Below, in pieces: positions 17,096 through 26,185 of a DNA stretch of 64,000 bases. Origin of the DNA: CAYLKK01 sp964412505 (GTDB lineage: Bacteria; Pseudomonadota; Alphaproteobacteria; UBA3830; CAYLKK01). A program made the translations under genes and the position numbers. Each line of letters starts with the position of its first letter. Within the stretch, counting starts at the first letter, position 1. The stretch lies in contig CAYPOM010000003.1 in the NCBI GenBank assembly GCA_964412505.1, forward strand, positions 1 through 64,000. Reading direction: 5' to 3'. Under the pieces are notes generated by a model, which saw only the letters and a list, made by a program, of their open reading frames with translations, had not been told where the DNA came from and searched no databases.

Positions 17096-17947
17096 TTAAT
17101 TACTACCTTTCGCTCTGCGATTTAATGCGCATTCTACATATAATTTATAATTAGAAATCACAGTTTCCAAGCTAGTCATCATTGATTTCCTAGACCTTTC
17201 TTGTATTTTATAAATTTCTTCGATTCTCTTATCAAATGATGGAATATCGTATTCATAAAACTTTAAGTGAATTTCATCATTCAATGGTTCGAACAATTTT
17301 AATGCCCATTCTTCAGACATAATTATCCCAGTATTATTAGCTTCAGCTTTTAATAATGCACTATACCCATTGCAATACTGTCCGAAATGTTTAAAAAACT
17401 CATTGTAACAAATGAACTGACTGCCGCGCCGTTCGATTGCAAAACATGTATCGCTATATTCCAATAAAAACTTTTTATAATAATATTCAAACACATCAGT
17501 ACAATATGCCCACATACTAGGTTTACTATCTACATTAACATTTAAAACCTTATCAATGTTATGCAACACGCTACAATAAATTATCCCTGGAGTAAGATTC
17601 TCATAATCTACAATTGATCTTTGGTATGCGTAATCTGCTAAGCCATATAGTTTCTGATTTAATGTTGTGAAAAAACAGTCTAGATTACTTGGAAATAATT
17701 CTTTTATTTCTTCATCAGAAAATCTAAATTTCGTTTCTATGTATTCTGGGAATAATGCTCTGTTAGTGTTTGGTCTAATTCCCCAAGGAGTTTTCCTCCA
17801 TATATCAAATTTAACCATTACGTGTTTTGCATCTTCTATATCTTTTTTCAGTTGGGAGACATCGTACCTATGCCTATCGTTCGTATTCATACAATTAGCA
17901 TTAAATACACAAAAAATTTGAAAAAAAAATAAAATACGTTTAAACAT
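17096..17947 (-). CDS. exported hypothetical protein
   Basis: A 283-residue protein with a short Sec signal peptide (Lys-Arg then a Phe/Ile-rich core, likely cleavage near residue 19, ...NANC-M). The C of NANCMN might suggest a lipobox, but the residues before it do not fit well. The mature part is largely helical and charged, with a Tyr-rich middle (FEYYYKKFLLEYSD) and a basic end. No known family recognised. It lies between the exported kinase-like and metallo-hydrolase genes, 46 bases from the latter. Confidence 0.75.
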   Translation of the reverse strand: MFKRILFFFQIFCVFNANCMNTNDRHRYDVSQLKKDIEDAKHVMVKFDIWRKTPWGIRPNTNRALFPEYIETKFRFSDEEIKELFPSNLDCFFTTLNQKLYGLADYAYQRSIVDYENLTPGIIYCSVLHNIDKVLNVNVDSKPSMWAYCTDVFEYYYKKFLLEYSDTCFAIERRGSQFICYNEFFKHFGQYCNGYSALLKAEANNTGIIMSEEWALKLFEPLNDEIHLKFYEYDIPSFDKRIEEIYKIQERSRKSMMTSLETVISNYKLYVECALNRRAKGSN

Positions 17948-18037
17948 AAAACAACATAAATTAGTTTTTAAATTGTATATTATTTTTCTTAAAACGACAA
18001 CAGATCAATTTCTTATATCTCAATTTTTAGATACATT

Positions 18038-19390
18038 TTAATACATGTTCTTATGTATAACATTTTGTATTATTTTCTTTAAAAAATAATTTTGACATTT
18101 GTAATGACAAGACGACAAATCTATGTTGTTTGATTGATTTTTTACTAGCTCTATATTACATACCAACCAATATATAACATAGAATGGATGTGAATTTGAC
18201 ATTTGAATTAACTTACATTCTTTTATTCCAAACTCACTTAACCAGTTTATTTCTGCATTTATAGTACTACACATATGCGAGATTTTTTGTTCATATATAC
18301 GCATTACATTATTTAATGTTTTATATAACTTATCAAGAATTTCATCCCTCACAAACAAGTAATTATTATCAATATTAACCATCAAATCTATATCAAAAAT
18401 GTTCTTAAAATACATTTTAAAATGATCTTTCCCTTTACCAAAAATGGGAATCTTTGAATTTATATCATCTATCTGCAGAAAACTGTTTAGTCTATTTACA
18501 ACTGAATTATGTAATTCAATATTATCATTCATTGCAGAGTTTAAAAATTCTGTAAGAAAGACTTCCACATACATGAACAAATCATATGAGTACCCAAGCA
18601 ACAACCCGGCACGATTATTTTCAGTTAATTCTATACTAGTTAATGTTCGGCACACTTTAGATAAATATCCATCTATAGCATTCTCTATATAATCATCTAG
18701 TACTACACGTTTTGCGTCAAAATCTATCAAATATATTTTGTCTAAATTTTCATTATACAACCAGTTATACCCATGCAAATCCTTTAATGCTATTCCATTA
18801 TTAATAAGAAAGACAATTTTATCGCTTAACTTCGAAAATATATGTTCAAGTGGAACGATACCATCAATAATCGTCTTTTTCCCTGTATTCCCATTTATAT
18901 AATGCTGAAAAGTTATATAGCTCGCATCTTTTTGTATACTTTTTCTATCGAAAGAATCATCAAAAATGTTAGATAAAGTTCTGTTAATATACACACAACT
19001 TATGAAACAAAATGATTGTATATACTTGCTTTTTTTAACCCTATCTAAAATCTCGAGATGCATCAAAATATCTCGACCAAGCATAGGTTTTACGACGACC
19101 TTTTCTCCGCTACTAAGCGTCACAATCAAAGCTCCACACGATCCTCTTCTATATGTAATTTTACTAATATCATTACTATATGCATATATCGCCTCTTCAA
19201 GATCACCATTGATAGAACTCTTGAATGTATCGCTTATTAATTCACCATAATTAGGCCCTATATGCTTAAGTAAAAAAGCATCATCACGAACATCTATGTA
19301 ATGATTATCATAATCTCCATATCGTCCATATATATTATGAAACGAAAAAATGCATGAAAATACTAATAAAAAGATATACGCAATATGCAC
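18038..19390 (-). CDS. exported protein-kinase-fold protein
   Basis: A 450-residue protein with a signal peptide (residues 1-22, core IAYIFLLVFSCIFSF). Kinase-fold residues appear in the right order: Gly-rich turn RRGSCG (81-86), VVVK with Lys101 as the ATP-anchoring lysine, Glu113 in the following helix, catalytic loop KDLHGYNWLYN with Asp204 and Asn209, and metal-binding DFD at 223-225. The DLHxxN loop resembles the aminoglycoside/Kdo-kinase branch more than classical HRD kinases. Its C-terminal 220 residues match nothing I know. It follows the Hcp-like gene by 14 bases, so the two are probably cotranscribed. Confidence 0.7.
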   Translation of the reverse strand: MHIAYIFLLVFSCIFSFHNIYGRYGDYDNHYIDVRDDAFLLKHIGPNYGELISDTFKSSINGDLEEAIYAYSNDISKITYRRGSCGALIVTLSSGEKVVVKPMLGRDILMHLEILDRVKKSKYIQSFCFISCVYINRTLSNIFDDSFDRKSIQKDASYITFQHYINGNTGKKTIIDGIVPLEHIFSKLSDKIVFLINNGIALKDLHGYNWLYNENLDKIYLIDFDAKRVVLDDYIENAIDGYLSKVCRTLTSIELTENNRAGLLLGYSYDLFMYVEVFLTEFLNSAMNDNIELHNSVVNRLNSFLQIDDINSKIPIFGKGKDHFKMYFKNIFDIDLMVNIDNNYLFVRDEILDKLYKTLNNVMRIYEQKISHMCSTINAEINWLSEFGIKECKLIQMSNSHPFYVIYWLVCNIELVKNQSNNIDLSSCHYKCQNYFLKKIIQNVIHKNMY

Positions 19391-19404
19391 TTTGAGATTC
19401 CAAA

Positions 19405-20013
19405 TTACACCTTAAACGGAGGAGGCCCATCAGTACTTAATTTCTTTATAGTATCGTCAGGCTTGATCGTATAAGCTGCATGCCCTCGTTTTACTCCATC
19501 ATGCGTATAATCAGTATAATCATCGGTCTTTGACTCATAAGTAAATGAAAAAATCAACTTATCATCAATCTGATCGTATGTTGTTATCGAACATATATGA
19601 AAATCAGTTTTTTGAATAGTTGTATCAAATTCGTCACTATGCTCAACTCTAATGATCGAAATTTCTGGAATTACTTTATTCTCTACCATATGAGATTGTA
19701 ATGACGCTCCCCATCTTCCGACTGGAATACAAGTGATTACATCTTTTTTTATAAGTTTTCCACTTTTCAAATGTACAGCATTAAGAAAAGATTCATTTGG
19801 CATCTTATATATTGACGCTTGGAAACCATAACATAATCCAGCATTTTTATATCCGTAATGCAAGTCATCAAAAATGTCCTTTATGACAATAATATACTTT
19901 GGAGCATGTTTTTTTGCTTTATGCTCAACATGAACTGGGCTTTTTACATCAAACAACTGCCTATGTTGATTAATTAATGTATTAATCTCATCGTGGTTAT
20001 TACTCTGATCCAT
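19405..20013 (-). CDS. Hcp-like (type VI secretion tube family) protein
   Basis: A 202-residue protein without a signal peptide. After a ~40-residue charged N-terminal tail comes a beta-rich domain. The run NKVIPEISIIRVEHSDEF resembles the KHIPEVTLELCRAG strand of Hcp, and DDKLIFSFTYESKTDDYT followed by AYTIK resembles the NVTLNFAKVKVEYKP...GWDIK end of Hcp. AGGAGAG precedes the ATG. No other type VI genes are in the window. The similarity is by eye and remote; a different beta-barrel protein is possible. Confidence 0.4.
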   Translation of the reverse strand: MDQSNNHDEINTLINQHRQLFDVKSPVHVEHKAKKHAPKYIIVIKDIFDDLHYGYKNAGLCYGFQASIYKMPNESFLNAVHLKSGKLIKKDVITCIPVGRWGASLQSHMVENKVIPEISIIRVEHSDEFDTTIQKTDFHICSITTYDQIDDKLIFSFTYESKTDDYTDYTHDGVKRGHAAYTIKPDDTIKKLSTDGPPPFKV

Positions 20014-20087
20014 AACGACTCTCCTGTATCGTTATCTATAATAATACGACAAAAAGATTAATACATAACTACTGGAATAAAATTATT

Positions 20088-21221
20088 TTATAAATTTACT
20101 GTATTTATAGAAATATACTCATCGATTTTTTCTATAGCTAACTTAATATCTTCGCTATTTATAGTCGGTCCTGCCCATAAACGCAAATGAGGTTTAGATA
20201 AAATATGACCTAGAATATCACAAGCTACATTTTCTGAATCTAATTTTTGACAAAGTCTTTTGAGATAATCCCACCGAGCTTTTTCATCTAAACGTACATA
20301 CTTATCAGTCTTAATATCTATACAAATGATATGTTTAGCCCTTATATTCTCGTCTTCAACACAAAACTTTAAATTTGTTGAATTCTCCACTGTCTGCTTT
20401 GCTACTTCATAATTTTCAGAAATCTTTTTAAACAGATATTCACTCCCACCTTGTTCTTCAACATAAGTCATTATATTGATCATATCTTCAATACATAACA
20501 TTGACGGAGTATTTATAGTTTTTCCTTCGAAAACGCCCTCATTTAATACTCCATTATCACGCAAACGGAAAATTCGTGGAATTGGCCATTGAGGCGTGTA
20601 TGTTTTCAACCTTTTAATAGCCATAGGACTTAGCACAATACAACCAAGCCCTGCTTCTCCACCTACACCTTTTTGCCATGAAAATGATGCCGCATCTAAT
20701 TTTTCCCAATCGATTCTCTGACAAAAAACTGCAGACGTAGCATCACATATTGTTAGACCTTTACGATCGCTTTGAACCCAATCCAGATTTTCGAATGCAA
20801 TGCTTGTCGTAGTTTCAGTTAGACAAAACACGACATCAAAATCAAAATTAACATGATTGAAATCGCATATATCGAAACAATTAGCCTCAAATTTCTTGAC
20901 ATTCTCTACTTTCAAATGGCCTGCTATATCACTATACCAATGGTTACTGAAAACTCCAGTCTGTAGAACATTTACACTTCTTACTCCAATTAAATTCCAT
21001 AGCAAGCATTCCATGGCGCCTGTTTCAGACCCGCTAATTATAGCTATTTTATAATTGTCTGGAATTTCTAGTATTTTCCTCAACAGAGAAACAACGTAAT
21101 TTATCCTAGACAATCCAAAATCAGACCTATGAGAACGGCCTAAAGAACTAATCCCGTAAACGAGTTCTATTTCAGTAAACTTTTTACATGGCCCAGAAGA
21201 AAACTTTATGCTACGAAACAT
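20088..21221 (-). CDS. serC: phosphoserine aminotransferase
   Basis: PLP enzyme converting phosphohydroxypyruvate and glutamate to phosphoserine; it can also act in pyridoxal phosphate synthesis. The 377-residue protein belongs to the alphaproteobacterial/archaeal SerC type: N-terminal SSGPCKK, SGSETGAMECLLWNL, CDATSAVFCQRIDW, and the PLP lysine in FSWQKGVGGEAGLG (about 190-203). It begins 2 bases after the thrS stop, so it is in the same transcript. The neighbouring serine genes serA and serB are not in the window. Confidence 0.92.
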   Translation of the reverse strand: MFRSIKFSSGPCKKFTEIELVYGISSLGRSHRSDFGLSRINYVVSLLRKILEIPDNYKIAIISGSETGAMECLLWNLIGVRSVNVLQTGVFSNHWYSDIAGHLKVENVKKFEANCFDICDFNHVNFDFDVVFCLTETTTSIAFENLDWVQSDRKGLTICDATSAVFCQRIDWEKLDAASFSWQKGVGGEAGLGCIVLSPMAIKRLKTYTPQWPIPRIFRLRDNGVLNEGVFEGKTINTPSMLCIEDMINIMTYVEEQGGSEYLFKKISENYEVAKQTVENSTNLKFCVEDENIRAKHIICIDIKTDKYVRLDEKARWDYLKRLCQKLDSENVACDILGHILSKPHLRLWAGPTINSEDIKLAIEKIDEYISINTVNL

Positions 21222-21223
21222 CT

Positions 21224-23074
21224 TTAATCAATAACAGGAGCTTTTGTTTTTTCTTTCAAAAATTCGATTACATCGTCAAACGACATAGTGTCCTGCTTCC
21301 CATCTGGATAACGGATTGTAACAGTTCTTTGCTCCACCTCATTTTTTCCGATGACAATAACCATAGGTATTTTTTTAGAAACATGCTCACGAATCTTATA
21401 CGAAATTTTTTCAGCACGATTATCTAATTCAGCTCGAATTTCGTTTCTTCTTAAAATTTCCATAATTTCATCAGCATAAGAATCGCAATCGTTTGTAATT
21501 GTAGCTACAGCAACCTGAACTGGAGTTAACCAAAGCGGCAGCCAACCTCCATAGTTTTCAAGAAGAATGCCTATAAAACGCTCTAACGACCCAAGAACAG
21601 CTCTATGTAACATTATAGGTTGATGTTTTTCTCCATCTTCGCCAATATACCAAGCATCCAAATTTTTAGGCAACTGGAAGTCGACTTGAAGTGTGCCACA
21701 TTGCCAATCTCTGCCTAATTTATCTTTTAATACAAACTCTAGCTTTGGACCGTAAAAAGCACCCTCCCCTTTGTTCACTGTATACTCTAGACCTGCTTCT
21801 CTTGTAGCTTTTTGTAATAACTCCTCAGCTAAATCCCAAATTTCATCTGAGCCTGTTCTTTTTTCTGGTCTATCAGAAAACTTAACAGAAAAAGAATCAA
21901 ATCCTAAATCTCTATAAACTTTTGTCAGAAGTTCACAAAATCTTTTTGTCTCAGAATTGATCTGTTCAGGAGTACAAAAAATATGTGCATCGTCTTGGAC
22001 GAACCCTCGGACGCGCATGCAACCATATAAAGAACCAGATGGTTCATTTCTATGACAATGTCCGAACTCGCCCATACGTAAAGGAAGATCCCTATAGCTT
22101 TTTATACCTTGTTTAAAAATCTGAATAGCTCCAGGACAATTCATTGGTTTTATAGCAACGATACGATTTTCTGACTCTGCTATAAACATATTTTCTCTAT
22201 ATTTTTCCCAATGTCCAGACTTTTCCCACAAAACGCGATCAACCATCTGTGGTGTATTCACCTCGACATAGCCGTCTTTTTCAATTCTCTTACGCATATA
22301 CGATTTGAGAATATTGTACATTTTCCAACCTTTTGGATGCCAGAAAATACAACCTGGAGACTCTTCTTGCATATGGAATAGGTCCATCTCTTTTGCTAAT
22401 TTTCTATGATCGCGTTTCTCAGCTTCTTCAAGATTTTTCAAATAAGTTTCTAATTCTTCTTTAGTACGCCACGCTGTTGCATATATTCTCTGCAACATTT
22501 TTTTACTAGAATCACCACGCCAATAAGCTCCAGCTACTTTTTGCAATTTAAAAGCCTTTGGGAGAATTCCTGTTGAAGGCACGTGAGGCCCTCTACATAA
22601 ATCGACAAAATCTCCCTGTTTATACAAAGAAACAGTTTCTGCATCTATATTTTCTATTAAATCGACTTTATATATTTCGCCTTTTCCTTTAAAAAACTCG
22701 ATAGCATCATTCTTAGATAAAACGATCCTTTCAACCTTGATATTTTCCTTTATCAAAGCAGACATTTTCTGTTCAATTTTTTCGAAATCTTCCTCACGGA
22801 ATGTATGCTCACAATCGAAATCGTAATAAAAACCATTTTCTATTACAGGACCAATTGCGACTTTACAGTTAGGATAAATTGATTGAACAGCCTGTGCCAT
22901 TAAGTGAGATGTTGAATGTCTTAATATTTCCAAACCTTCTTGCGAATCAAACGTAACTAATTCTACACCTTTATCAGAAATTATATCACAAGACAAATCT
23001 TGCAAATCATCGCCAACTTTTACAGCTACAGCTTTTTTAACTCCATTTTGTTTGGCTATATCAAAACCATTCAT
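21224..23074 (-). CDS. thrS: threonyl-tRNA synthetase with shortened TGS domain
   Basis: Class II synthetase that charges tRNA-Thr, 616 residues. The editing domain has HSTSHLMAQAV (about 52-62) and CRGPHVPSTG. The catalytic domain has MNCPGAIQIFK, the motif 2 loop FGHCHRNEPSGSLYGCMRVRGF and motif 3 LHRAVLGSLERFIG. Only about 50 residues precede the editing domain, against about 80 in E. coli, so the first ~25-30 residues of the TGS domain are missing. The preceding glycosyltransferase gene ends 17 bases upstream and no in-frame ATG lies in that gap, so the short form seems real. Confidence 0.95.
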   Translation of the reverse strand: MNGFDIAKQNGVKKAVAVKVGDDLQDLSCDIISDKGVELVTFDSQEGLEILRHSTSHLMAQAVQSIYPNCKVAIGPVIENGFYYDFDCEHTFREEDFEKIEQKMSALIKENIKVERIVLSKNDAIEFFKGKGEIYKVDLIENIDAETVSLYKQGDFVDLCRGPHVPSTGILPKAFKLQKVAGAYWRGDSSKKMLQRIYATAWRTKEELETYLKNLEEAEKRDHRKLAKEMDLFHMQEESPGCIFWHPKGWKMYNILKSYMRKRIEKDGYVEVNTPQMVDRVLWEKSGHWEKYRENMFIAESENRIVAIKPMNCPGAIQIFKQGIKSYRDLPLRMGEFGHCHRNEPSGSLYGCMRVRGFVQDDAHIFCTPEQINSETKRFCELLTKVYRDLGFDSFSVKFSDRPEKRTGSDEIWDLAEELLQKATREAGLEYTVNKGEGAFYGPKLEFVLKDKLGRDWQCGTLQVDFQLPKNLDAWYIGEDGEKHQPIMLHRAVLGSLERFIGILLENYGGWLPLWLTPVQVAVATITNDCDSYADEIMEILRRNEIRAELDNRAEKISYKIREHVSKKIPMVIVIGKNEVEQRTVTIRYPDGKQDTMSFDDVIEFLKEKTKAPVID

Positions 23075-23091
23075 TTCTAAAATCCCATAAT

Positions 23092-23295
23092 TTACTTAAT
23101 GTAGCAGAAATCCCAATTAATTTTATACTTATCTTCAGGTTTTGTTTCTGCCATTACATTATCCAATAATTTTACCATATCTCCAAGCATCTTTTCTTGG
23201 TTAGTGAAATTTTTCACCTGCTCATTGCCTTTTTCTATCATAATTTTTCTTAGATCAGCATTACAGTAAACTTGATACAATTTACTCGCCATATC
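23092..23295 (-). repeat. 204-bp identical 3' end of glycosyltransferase pair, copy 1
   Basis: Identical base for base to 24671-24874, including the stop codon. Divergence begins abruptly at 23296 with mostly third-position changes. Confidence 0.9.
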
Positions 23296-24615
23296 ATCTA
23301 TATCAAAAGGATCGAAGTACAAAGCAGCATCCCCACCAACTTCAGGCAAGCTTGCCACCCTACTGCAAACTACAGGTTTTTGTTGCAACATAGCCTCTGC
23401 TATAGGCATACCAAACCCTTCATAAAAAGTTGGATTCACTACAGCTAACGAACCTTCCAAAATCGACTGAAATTCCTCATTCGTCGTATATCCTGTAAAT
23501 ATCACCCTATCTTCGATTTTGCATTCTTTAATCGTATCTATTGCTAATCTAGCAGGAGCTAGTGTCTCTCCATCATCTGTCCTACACACCCCCATAAATA
23601 CTAATTTAAACTCAGGATTAACTTCATTTTCTTTCAACATCTTTGCAAATGCTTTTACTAAACCAGAGTGATTTTTGTGCCCCCAAAATGCAGATGAAAA
23701 TACAAAATACCTGTTTTTTTGCAAACCAAATTTCTTCAACGTTTTTTCAAAATTCTCTGCAGATATGCCCTGCAACCGCCCTGCCATCTGTGTGCGAATT
23801 ACTTCAATTTTGCTAGGATCAATATTTTTAAAATGCTTGATTATAGCGTCTTTCGTAAAATTCGATATAGAAATAAGTTTTGTAGACGTATTAAAATTAT
23901 TTTGGAACGCCTTACACACGTAATTATATTGGATATAACTCAGGTTATTCTTACTACTAGGCATGTCTAAATATAAAACGTCGTGTATCACCGATACGTG
24001 AGTGATTCCATACATAAACTCTAAACCTGGAGTCATTAATGAGAATATTAGATCGCATTTCCTATCGACAAACAACTTCCCATATAAAAATAACTGTTTA
24101 AACCGATAAAATGTATCATTAAACTTCTGAGACTGATTCGATAACCATCTTGAAAATATTTCATTTAATTTTTCAAAAAAACTAGCTTTTGATAGTAATA
24201 AAAGAGATAAGCAGAAACTATTTGGTTTTATATCTACCATTATTAAATTATTATTTTGTACCTTATATTTATTTAAAAATGCGTCAATCTCACGACTACC
24301 ACAAGTATCTTGAAATAAAACAATCCATCTATAATTTGGCCTAGCATCCATAATATATTTAACGACATTTTCTGCATAAGTTGATATTCCACCAGGCATA
24401 CTAATTTTCGTTAAATCAATAACGACATCTTTCTCGATATTTTGTGGACGCTCTCTTAACAAAGATATTCTATCTGAAAACAAATCAGAAACTTGGAATG
24501 GCGTAAAAACAACAAGATATGAAAAATACAATGGAAAATATAGCACAAACATTACAGTGGCTACTTTTAGTGTTAGCAATATATATCGCAATATAGCCCT
24601 AAATGCGCTAGACAT
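23092..24615 (-). CDS. family 4 glycosyltransferase, membrane-anchored (paralogue 2)
   Basis: A 507-residue GT-B enzyme with an N-terminal membrane segment (YILLTLKVATVMFVLYFPLYFSYLVVF region). It then has an N-lobe with DLTKISMPGGISTYAENVVKYI and a C-lobe with VFSSAFWGHKNHSGLVKAF, VFTGYTTNEEFQSILEGS and the nucleotide-sugar motif FYEGFGMPIAEAM. ATG 24615 has GGAG eight bases upstream. Its last 204 bases are identical to the end of the neighbouring paralogue. It lies in an operon with galU and ugd, so UDP-glucose or UDP-glucuronate may be the donor. Confidence 0.85.
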   Translation of the reverse strand: MSSAFRAILRYILLTLKVATVMFVLYFPLYFSYLVVFTPFQVSDLFSDRISLLRERPQNIEKDVVIDLTKISMPGGISTYAENVVKYIMDARPNYRWIVLFQDTCGSREIDAFLNKYKVQNNNLIMVDIKPNSFCLSLLLLSKASFFEKLNEIFSRWLSNQSQKFNDTFYRFKQLFLYGKLFVDRKCDLIFSLMTPGLEFMYGITHVSVIHDVLYLDMPSSKNNLSYIQYNYVCKAFQNNFNTSTKLISISNFTKDAIIKHFKNIDPSKIEVIRTQMAGRLQGISAENFEKTLKKFGLQKNRYFVFSSAFWGHKNHSGLVKAFAKMLKENEVNPEFKLVFMGVCRTDDGETLAPARLAIDTIKECKIEDRVIFTGYTTNEEFQSILEGSLAVVNPTFYEGFGMPIAEAMLQQKPVVCSRVASLPEVGGDAALYFDPFDIDDMASKLYQVYCNADLRKIMIEKGNEQVKNFTNQEKMLGDMVKLLDNVMAETKPEDKYKINWDFCYIK

Positions 24616-24670
24616 ATACATATCTCCGTAAACTAAGGATTTTTTATGTATACGCCTAAACTCTTAACAA

Positions 24671-24874
24671 TTACTTAATGTAGCAGAAATCCCAATTAAT
24701 TTTATACTTATCTTCAGGTTTTGTTTCTGCCATTACATTATCCAATAATTTTACCATATCTCCAAGCATCTTTTCTTGGTTAGTGAAATTTTTCACCTGC
24801 TCATTGCCTTTTTCTATCATAATTTTTCTTAGATCAGCATTACAGTAAACTTGATACAATTTACTCGCCATATC
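24671..24874 (-). repeat. 204-bp identical 3' end of glycosyltransferase pair, copy 2
   Basis: Partner of 23092-23295. The identity ends at 24875 (G here, A in the other copy). Confidence 0.9.
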
Positions 24875-26161
24875 GTCTATATCAAAAGGATCGAAATACA
24901 AAGCTGCATCTCCGCCAACCTCAGGAAGGCTCGCTATTCTACTGCAAACAACAGGTTTTTTTTGTAACATAGCTTCTGCTATAGGCATACCGAAACCTTC
25001 ATAAAAAGTAGGATTCACAACAGCCAATGAACCTTCCAAAATAGACCGGAATTCCTCATTCGTTGTATATCCTGTAAATACAACTCTATCTACAATTTTA
25101 CATTCTTTAATCGTATCTATTGCACGCTTAGCTGTTTTCATCAAAGATCCTTTGTTATTTTTATATCCGCCCATAAATACTAATTTAAACTCAGGATCAA
25201 CTTCATTTTCTTTCAACATTTTCGCAAATGCTGCAGCTAGCCCAGAGTGATTTTTATGAGACCAAAATCTTGATGGAAACACAAAATATTTATCTCTTTT
25301 TAATCCGAATTTCTTCAACGTTTGTTCAAGACCTTCTACAGAAATGTCAGGCAACCGCCATGCCATTTGTGTCCTAATAACCTCAATTTTCCCTTGATCT
25401 ATATTTGCAAAATATTTCATTATGCAATGTTTTGTAAAGTTCGATATAGAAATCAACTTTGTAGAAGTATTAAAGTTGTTTGGAAAAGCACGTTTATGAT
25501 TTAAACTAGACATTGTCGAAACAATAGCAGGAGCATCTAAATGGATAACATCATGTATAACAGACACTTGAGGAATTCCATACCCAAAACTACAAGCTGG
25601 AGTAGCTAAAGAAAACATTAAGTCACAATGTCTATCTGCAAATAATTTCCCATGTAAAAACAACTGTTTAAATCTATAGAAAGTATCATTAAATTCCACT
25701 GATTGATTAGACAACCATTTTGAAAACACTTCGTCTATTTTTATAAATGCTTGAGATTTCGCAATAAAGTACAACCATTTAAAAAGAAAATCACATTTAG
25801 AATTCACGTTAACCATTACAAGATTGTTGTGCGATTCTTTATAATCATTCAGAAAACTTTTAAAATCTTTATTACCATATGCTTCACATTGATGTAAAAT
25901 AATCCATCTATAATTTGGCCTTACTTCTATCATATATTTCATAATACCTTCCGCATATGTAGCCATTCCGCCAGCATCACCAATTTTTGTCAAATCGACG
26001 ACTATATCTTTCTCTATATTTTTTGGACGATCTCTCAATAAAGATATTCTCTCAGAGAATAAATCAGAAACTTGGAATGGCGTAAAAACAACAAGATATG
26101 AAAAATATAATGGGAATGAAAGTATATATATAAAAAACAACCTTTTTAAAAACTTAAACAT
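24671..26161 (-). CDS. family 4 glycosyltransferase, membrane-anchored (paralogue 1)
   Basis: A 496-residue GT-B glycosyltransferase paralogous to the next gene downstream. A membrane segment (KRLFFIYILSFPLYFSYLVVF) is followed by DLTKIGDAGGMATYAEGIMKYM, VFPSRFWSHKNHSGLAAAF, VFTGYTTNEEFRSILEGS and FYEGFGMPIAEAM. A perfect AGGAGG lies six bases before the ATG. The first seven codons and the upstream sequence are shared exactly with the HAD gene upstream, a sign of local duplication. The predicted role is adding a sugar to an envelope glycan or lipid, with a UDP-sugar from GalU/Ugd as likely donor. Confidence 0.85.
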   Translation of the reverse strand: MFKFLKRLFFIYILSFPLYFSYLVVFTPFQVSDLFSERISLLRDRPKNIEKDIVVDLTKIGDAGGMATYAEGIMKYMIEVRPNYRWIILHQCEAYGNKDFKSFLNDYKESHNNLVMVNVNSKCDFLFKWLYFIAKSQAFIKIDEVFSKWLSNQSVEFNDTFYRFKQLFLHGKLFADRHCDLMFSLATPACSFGYGIPQVSVIHDVIHLDAPAIVSTMSSLNHKRAFPNNFNTSTKLISISNFTKHCIMKYFANIDQGKIEVIRTQMAWRLPDISVEGLEQTLKKFGLKRDKYFVFPSRFWSHKNHSGLAAAFAKMLKENEVDPEFKLVFMGGYKNNKGSLMKTAKRAIDTIKECKIVDRVVFTGYTTNEEFRSILEGSLAVVNPTFYEGFGMPIAEAMLQKKPVVCSRIASLPEVGGDAALYFDPFDIDDMASKLYQVYCNADLRKIMIEKGNEQVKNFTNQEKMLGDMVKLLDNVMAETKPEDKYKINWDFCYIK

Positions 26162-26185
26162 AACAACCTCCTATTAAATTGATGC
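26139..26185. repeat. 47-bp duplicated gene junction, copy 1
   Basis: Covers the last codons and stop of the HAD gene, the AGGAGG ribosome-binding site and the first codons of the glycosyltransferase. Identical to 27093-27139. Confidence 0.9.

Noticed and set aside
17096..17947. Lipoprotein signal in the exported unknown protein
   Set aside because: A Cys follows the hydrophobic core, but the preceding NAN does not fit the L-x-G/A-C lipobox well enough to call it.
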